DNA of 9,336 bases from an uncultured Gammaproteobacteria bacterium (GTDB lineage: Bacteria > Pseudomonadota > Gammaproteobacteria > Pseudomonadales > UBA5518), in the NCBI GenBank assembly GCA_903921135.1, contig CAIXOY010000244.1, positions 1 to 9,336 of the forward strand, read 5' to 3'. The position numbers were made by a program, and so were the translations under genes. This document shows positions 5,828 through 9,336 of this stretch, piece by piece (position 1 is the stretch's first letter; each line of letters begins with the position of its first letter). The notes under the pieces are model-generated. The model was not told the origin of the DNA, made no database searches, and saw only the letters and a program-made list of their open reading frames with translations.

Positions 5828-7044
5828 CAGCCCGCGCTACGGCCCTTGCGGGCTGCAATACGCATGCGCAGCGCGTTCAGTCGGATAAAGCCCTCGGCGT
5901 CTTTCTGGTCGTAGGCGCCGCGGTCGTCCTCGAAGGTGGCGATGGTGGCATCGAAGAGGGTGTCGTCGGACTTGCGACCCACCACGTACACGCCGCCCTT
6001 GTAGAGCTTCAACCGCACCGTGCCGTTCACCCACTGCTGCGAGTGGTCGATGGCGGCCTGCAGCATGTGGCGCTCGGGCGACCACCAGTAGCCGTTGTAG
6101 ACCAGCTTGGCGTAGCGCGGCATCAGCTCGTCCTTGAGATGCGCCACCTCACGATCGAGCGTGATCGACTCGATGGCGCGGTGGGCTTTGAGCATCACGG
6201 TGCCGGCGGGTGTTTCGTAACAGCCGCGGGACTTCATGCCCACGTAGCGGTTCTCGACCAGATCGAGGCGGCCGATGCCGTTGTCGCCGGCCACCTTGTT
6301 CAGGTGGAGCATCACCTGCGCCGGGCTCATCGTCACGCCATCGACGCTCACGATGTCACCACCGCGGTAGCCGAGTTCGATGTAGGTGGGCTGGTCGGGC
6401 GCCTGCTCCGGCGGCACGGTCCAGCGCCACATTTCCTCGCCCGGCTCCCAGTAGGGGTCTTCGAGGCCGCCGCCCTCGTAGGAGATGTGAAGGAGGTTGG
6501 CGTCCATCGAGTAGGGGGATTTCTTGCCGCGCTTCATCTCGACGGGGATGCCGTGGGTCTCGCAGTAGTCGAGCAGCGTCTGGCGGGAGGTGAGGTTCCA
6601 CTCGCGCCACGGCGCGATCACTTTCACGCCGGGCATGAGGGCGTAAGCGCCGAGCTCGAAGCGGACCTGGTCGTTGCCCTTGCCGGTGGCACCGTGGGAG
6701 ACGGCATCCGCGCCGCACTCGCGGGCGATCTCGACGAGGCGCTTGGCGATCAGCGGGCGGGCGATGGAGGTGCCCAGCAGGTACTCGCCCTCGTAGATGG
6801 CGTTGGCACGGAACATGGGGAAGACGAAGTCGCGGGCGAATTCCTCGCGCAGGTCGTCGATGTGGATTTCCTTGACGCCAAGGAGCTTTGCCTTCTCGCG
6901 CGCGGGCTCGAGTTCCTCGCCCTGACCGATGTCGGCGGTGAAGGTCACCACCTCGCAGCCGTAGTTCTCCTGGAGCCAGCGCACGATCACCGAGGTGTCG
7001 AGGCCACCGGAATAGGCGAGGACGACTTTCTTGATGGACGACAT
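5827..7044 (-). CDS. argG: Argininosuccinate synthase
   Basis: A 405-residue cytoplasmic enzyme that joins citrulline and aspartate at the expense of ATP (to AMP and pyrophosphate), the penultimate step of arginine synthesis. The N-terminal ATP-pyrophosphatase loop AYSGGLDTS is at residues 10-18, and the second family signature GATGKGNDQVRFE is at 118-130. Further conserved stretches include TADIGQGEE (36-44) and EYLLGTSIARPLIAK (87-101). Length and sequence fit the common bacterial type of about 400 residues. The ATG at 7044 has a GGAG Shine-Dalgarno (7053-7056) 8 bases upstream. It is the first gene of a pair with prfC and diverges from the M23 peptidase gene. Other arginine genes are not in the window. 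No convincing ArgR operator was seen upstream. Confidence 0.97.
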   Translation of the reverse strand: MSSIKKVVLAYSGGLDTSVIVRWLQENYGCEVVTFTADIGQGEELEPAREKAKLLGVKEIHIDDLREEFARDFVFPMFRANAIYEGEYLLGTSIARPLIAKRLVEIARECGADAVSHGATGKGNDQVRFELGAYALMPGVKVIAPWREWNLTSRQTLLDYCETHGIPVEMKRGKKSPYSMDANLLHISYEGGGLEDPYWEPGEEMWRWTVPPEQAPDQPTYIELGYRGGDIVSVDGVTMSPAQVMLHLNKVAGDNGIGRLDLVENRYVGMKSRGCYETPAGTVMLKAHRAIESITLDREVAHLKDELMPRYAKLVYNGYWWSPERHMLQAAIDHSQQWVNGTVRLKLYKGGVYVVGRKSDDTLFDATIATFEDDRGAYDQKDAEGFIRLNALRMRIAARKGRSAG

Positions 7045-7052
7045 GCGGGGGT

Positions 7053-7056
7053 CTCC
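7053..7056 (-). promoter_or_regulatory. Shine-Dalgarno sequence of argG
   Basis: GGAG on the minus strand, 8 bases before the argG ATG at 7044. It supports this start, which also places the ATP loop at the usual distance from the N-terminus. Confidence 0.6.
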
Positions 7057-7086
7057 GGAGCGCAGGTGAGGCGGGAAAGGCCCGGC

Positions 7087-7116
7087 ATTCTAGCGACGCA
7101 TCCGCAGGCACCACAG
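7087..7116 (-). promoter_or_regulatory. Candidate argG-prfC promoter
   Basis: TAGAAT (7087-7092, minus strand) matches the -10 consensus at five of six positions and would place the transcription start about 35 bases before the argG ATG. The -35 region is weak: CTGTGG at 7111-7116 with an 18-bp spacer. That hexamer is also one arm of an inverted repeat (CCACAG at 7111-7116, CTGTGG at 7132-7137), so an activator or repressor could bind there. The -10 is the persuasive part. Confidence 0.4.
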
Positions 7117-7137
7117 TCCGGCGAGCCTGTGCTGTGG
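7111..7137. repeat. Inverted repeat in the argG/M23 divergent region
   Basis: CCACAG (7111-7116) and CTGTGG (7132-7137) form a perfect 6-bp inverted repeat separated by 15 bp, within the 140-bp region between two divergent genes. A second CTGTG (7127-7131) could pair with the left arm instead. Centre-to-centre spacing of the arms is about 21 bp, two helical turns, which suits a dimeric regulator. It could also be chance. Confidence 0.3.
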
Positions 7138-7184
7138 CAGATTCACGGAGCCCCTGCTAGCCTGCGGCGACCAAGAGACGCTCC

Positions 7185-8087
7185 ATGCCAGCCTTTCTCC
7201 GCCCGATCCTGATTGCCTGCCTGTTGTTCGGCGCTCCGGCCGTGGGCGCGGCCACGGTTTACAAATACCGCGACGCCAATGGCGTCATCCATCTCACCGA
7301 CAAGCCCGTGAAAGGCGCGCGCAAGATCGTTTTCCCGGATCGCATGGAGGAGCATCTGGAAAAAGCGGTGCGGGTGGAGCGCCGCCGGCTCGGCCGGGGC
7401 GAGGCGCTGTGGATCGTGAACGATCTCTATGCACCGGTGGAGGTCGAACTGCGGGTCGACCATGCTGGCAACGTCGCACACGCACCGGCAGGGCCTGTGC
7501 GCCAACTGCTGCCGCCGCGCAGCCGCACCAGCATGTTCTCGCTCCAGCCTGCGAATGCCGCCAGCCCCATGCGCTACCAAACGCGGCTCAGCGTGGCATT
7601 GGGCGATCCGCGCGCCACGCCCGTCGGCGATACGTTTCCCCTGCCCTGGCGGGGCGGCCCCTTCAGCGTGAGCCAGGGCGCCAATGGGGGCTACAGCCAC
7701 TTCACACCGAAGAGCCGCTACGCGATAGACATCGCCATGCCGGTGGGGACCCCGATCATCGCCTCGCGCGCCGGGGTGGTGGTGAAAACCGAGAACCGCC
7801 AGAGCGGGCGCGGGCGCGATCCCTCGGGGAACTTCGTGCGTGTGCTGCACGCCGACGGCACGATGGCCGTGTACCTGCACCTCTCGCAGGGCTCGGTGCG
7901 CGTGAAGGAAGGGCAACGCGTGGCGCAGGGGGCGCTGCTCGGGCTCTCGGGAAACACGGGCAACAGCACCGGGCCGCATCTGCACTTCGTGGTGCAGCGC
8001 AACACGGGGATGGGGCTGGTATCGATTCCGTTCCGCTTCGCGGAGCCGGTGCAAGGCTTGCCCGCGGTCGCCACGAGACGGCGCTGA
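7185..8087 (+). CDS. Secreted M23 (LytM-type) peptidase with N-terminal DUF4124 segment
   Basis: A 300-residue exported protein. A Sec signal peptide occupies residues 1-22 (hydrophobic core LIACLLFGAPAVGA, cleavage probably after VGA). A short DUF4124-type segment follows (TVYKYRDANGVIHLTDKP, 24-41), then a central beta-rich region and a C-terminal M23 metallopeptidase domain (about 155-275). Likely zinc ligands are H172, D182 and H267, and catalytic histidines are H232 (VYLHLS) and H265 (GPHLHF). All are present, so it is predicted to be active, cutting peptidoglycan cross-bridges, in contrast to degenerate EnvC/NlpD-type activators. No LysM or coiled-coil domain is visible. The Shine-Dalgarno is weak (AAGAGA at 7173-7178), but the signal peptide supports the ATG. 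It diverges from argG and meets the dehydrogenase gene tail to tail with 4 bp between stops. The exact wall substrate is unknown. Confidence 0.9.
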   Translation: MPAFLRPILIACLLFGAPAVGAATVYKYRDANGVIHLTDKPVKGARKIVFPDRMEEHLEKAVRVERRRLGRGEALWIVNDLYAPVEVELRVDHAGNVAHAPAGPVRQLLPPRSRTSMFSLQPANAASPMRYQTRLSVALGDPRATPVGDTFPLPWRGGPFSVSQGANGGYSHFTPKSRYAIDIAMPVGTPIIASRAGVVVKTENRQSGRGRDPSGNFVRVLHADGTMAVYLHLSQGSVRVKEGQRVAQGALLGLSGNTGNSTGPHLHFVVQRNTGMGLVSIPFRFAEPVQGLPAVATRRR

Positions 8088-8091
8088 TACA

Positions 8092-8874
8092 TCAGGGAAC
8101 GAGGTACTCCCCGCCGTTCACGTCGAGCACCGCGCCGGTGACCATCCGGGCATAGTCCGAAATCAGGAAAAGCGCGCTCCGGGCGCAGTCTTCCTCCGGC
8201 GGAATCACGCCCAGCGCCACGCGTGCGGCAATGGCATCGACCAGAGACTGCAATTCGACGCCACGCTCTGCGGCATCCCAGGCGAGATAGTCCTGCACCG
8301 GCTTGCCCCAGAGCCAGCCCATGCGGGCCACGTTGACGCGGATGCCGTGCGGGCCGAGTTCGCGCGCGAGCTGACGGGTGGCGCCTTCCAGCGCAGCCTT
8401 CGACACCGCATAGTCGGCCTGCCCGGGCGCGGGCTGCGCAGAGGCAAGCGCACCGATGTTCACGACCGCACCGCCGCCCTGTGCCTTCATCGCGGGAACT
8501 GCGGCCTGGATCATGCGCAGCGACCCGAAGCAGGTGACGTTCATGTTCGCCATCCACGCCTCCAGATCGGTGCTCTCGAAAGGTCGCGGATCCGCCACCT
8601 TGTAGGCACTGCAGACGAGGCCGTCGATACGGCCGAAGGCCTCCAGTGTGGCGGCCGCAAGGCGCACGCAGGCAGCGCTGTCGGAAACGTCTGTCGGTAC
8701 GGCGATGGCACGGCCACCGGCCGCAACGATCTCCTGCGCGACCTCGCGGATGAAGCCCTCCGAACGGGCCGCGACCGCTACGCGGGCGCCCTCGCTCGCC
8801 GCGATCACTGCGAGTTGCCTGCCCATGCCGGGGCCAACGCCGGTCACGATCACGGTCTTGCCGGAGAGCAGCAT
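8092..8874 (-). CDS. Short-chain dehydrogenase/reductase with altered active site
   Basis: A 260-residue classical-type SDR (Rossmann fold, NAD(P)-dependent). The cofactor loop TGVGPGMG is at residues 11-18, and the arginine after the second strand (R37) suggests NADP preference. D62 (TDVSD) binds adenine. The helix-4 asparagine N112 and the YxxxK pair Y155/K159 are present. Two positions are unusual. The NNAG motif reads CSAY (88-91), and the catalytic serine expected 13 residues before the tyrosine is alanine (A142, in NIGALAS). The enzyme may use another residue (S145 is nearby), have shifted chemistry, or be impaired. The C-terminus LDVNGGEYLVP is usual for the family. I choose ATG 8874 because GAGGTGAT lies at ideal spacing before it; the GTG at 8883 is part of that ribosome-binding site. 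The substrate is unknown. Confidence 0.88.
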   Translation of the reverse strand: MLLSGKTVIVTGVGPGMGRQLAVIAASEGARVAVAARSEGFIREVAQEIVAAGGRAIAVPTDVSDSAACVRLAAATLEAFGRIDGLVCSAYKVADPRPFESTDLEAWMANMNVTCFGSLRMIQAAVPAMKAQGGGAVVNIGALASAQPAPGQADYAVSKAALEGATRQLARELGPHGIRVNVARMGWLWGKPVQDYLAWDAAERGVELQSLVDAIAARVALGVIPPEEDCARSALFLISDYARMVTGAVLDVNGGEYLVP

Positions 8875-8878
8875 GGGT

Positions 8879-8886
8879 ATCACCTC
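8879..8886 (-). promoter_or_regulatory. Shine-Dalgarno sequence that fixes the dehydrogenase start
   Basis: GAGGTGAT on the minus strand is an 8-base complement to the 3' end of 16S rRNA. The ATG follows 4 bases after it (8 after AGG). A longer reading frame could begin at the GTG at 8883, but that GTG lies within this sequence and has no ribosome-binding site of its own. Confidence 0.75.
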
Positions 8887-8906
8887 ACCCGGGGATGGAG
8901 GCGTCG

Positions 8907-8936
8907 ATGGTCGGTGCGGGACAGCAGACCTGTCAA
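8907..8936 (-). promoter_or_regulatory. Candidate promoter of the dehydrogenase gene
   Basis: A perfect -35 hexamer TTGACA (8931-8936, minus strand) sits in the gap after the MotY-like gene. With an 18-bp spacer the -10 would be GACCAT (8907-8912), a weak match that keeps A2, A5 and T6. The transcript would start near 8900 with a leader of about 25 bases that contains the strong Shine-Dalgarno. A small stem (GACAG at 8920-8924, CTGTC at 8930-8934) overlaps the -35. Confidence 0.4.
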
Positions 8937-8946
8937 ACGCGCGATA

Positions 8947-9336
8947 TCAGCCGCGCTCAACCCGTACCGTGACGCGGCGATTTTCGGCGCGCGCGGCTGC
9001 GCTGCGGCCACGCGCCACCGGATAGCGGGAACCGTAATAGGCCATCTTGATGATCTTCGGGTCGACGCCCTTGCCGACCAGATAGTCCACCACGGCCTGC
9101 GCGCGCTGCTTGGAGAGTTCGAGGTTCTGCGGCTTGCGACCCGTGTCGTCGCTGTAGCCATCGATGTGGATCGCCTTGACGTCCTTCACCAACGAGAGGT
9201 GCTGCAACAGCACGTCGAGTCGGGCGCGGCCGGCATCGTCAACCTCATAGCCGCCGCCGGGGTAGTTGATGCGGGTGCGTGCGGCCTGCGCGAAGGAACT
9301 GGGCAACAGCCCACCGAGGCATTCGCGGTAATCGCC
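8947..9336 (-). CDS. OmpA-family C-terminal domain protein, MotY-like (5' end outside the window)
   Basis: The last 129 residues of a protein whose frame is open to the window edge. It holds an OmpA/MotB-type peptidoglycan-binding domain. The visible pattern is GYSDDTG, then LSKQRAQAVVDYLVGKGVD, then YGSRYPVA and AENRRVTVRV; the aspartate and arginine of this pattern normally contact diaminopimelate. The segment DYRECLGGLLPSSF before the domain, and tyrosine in place of histidine in the usual GHTD, recall the sodium-motor T-ring protein MotY of gammaproteobacteria; that identification is from memory of the family and is moderate. In MotY the domain anchors a stator-supporting ring to the cell wall. 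A TTG at 9306 is not a credible start because the frame continues upstream with MotY-like residues. The dehydrogenase gene follows 72 bp downstream on the same strand. Confidence 0.85.
   Translation of the reverse strand, partial: GDYRECLGGLLPSSFAQAARTRINYPGGGYEVDDAGRARLDVLLQHLSLVKDVKAIHIDGYSDDTGRKPQNLELSKQRAQAVVDYLVGKGVDPKIIKMAYYGSRYPVARGRSAAARAENRRVTVRVERG

Noticed and set aside
3971..5914. A 647-codon plus-strand open frame opposite prfC
   Set aside because: It is a mirror of release factor 3 coding sequence; the long open frame is expected where the third codon position is GC-rich.
7134..7163. A plus-strand promoter for the M23 peptidase (GTGGCA, 18 bp, TAGCCT)
   Set aside because: The -35 matches 4 of 6 positions but the -10 only 3 of 6; this level of match is common by chance, so it is not listed as a feature.
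7045..7184. ArgR operator upstream of argG
   Set aside because: I looked for the AT-rich ArgR palindrome (TGAAT / ATTCA half-sites). Only a lone ATTCA at 7141-7145 is present, with no partner half-site.
6043..7212. A 389-codon plus-strand open frame opposite argG
   Set aside because: It is antisense to an unmistakable argininosuccinate synthase and rich in Val, Ala, His, Asp and Gly without any recognisable domain.

Overview
This is a GC-rich, tightly packed stretch of bacterial chromosome, most likely from a gammaproteobacterium. Three things suggest this: a class-I type argininosuccinate synthase, a release factor 3 very close in sequence and length to the E. coli protein, and a truncated OmpA-domain protein that resembles the flagellar protein MotY. 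The two REP-like palindromes (GTGGGAG head, GC-rich 6-bp stem) are also of a kind common in Pseudomonas and Xanthomonadaceae relatives. I cannot name the genus. No tRNA, rRNA, CRISPR array, transposase or phage gene is visible.

Layout, left to right. Positions 75-4161 (minus strand) hold a four-gene transport operon. Read in the direction of transcription it encodes a membrane-anchored HlyD/MacA-type adaptor (4161-3145), a MacB/LolD-type ABC ATPase (3126-2437), and two different FtsX/MacB-type permeases (2421-1261 and 1259-75). Together these would form an envelope exporter in which the ATPase is a separate protein and the permease is probably a heterodimer. No outer-membrane channel is encoded in the window. 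Identical 23-bp REP-like palindromes lie in inverted orientation on the two sides of this operon (10-32 and 4210-4232).

Positions 4241-7044 (minus strand) hold argG followed by prfC. The stop of argG and the start of prfC share one base (TGATG), so translation of release factor 3 is probably coupled to termination on argG. A 140-bp divergent region (7045-7184) separates argG from a plus-strand gene for a secreted M23 (LytM-type) peptidase with an N-terminal DUF4124 segment (7185-8087). That gene converges, with only 4 bp between stop codons, on a minus-strand short-chain dehydrogenase gene (8874-8092). The usual catalytic serine position of this enzyme is alanine. The window ends inside the C-terminal half of the OmpA/MotY-like gene (9336-8947, minus strand).

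Most of the content is conserved core metabolism, translation and envelope functions. I see no clear evidence of a wholly new system. The most interesting leads are the REP-bracketed split MacB-type exporter with an apparently leaderless first gene, the argG-prfC translational coupling, and the dehydrogenase with an altered active site.
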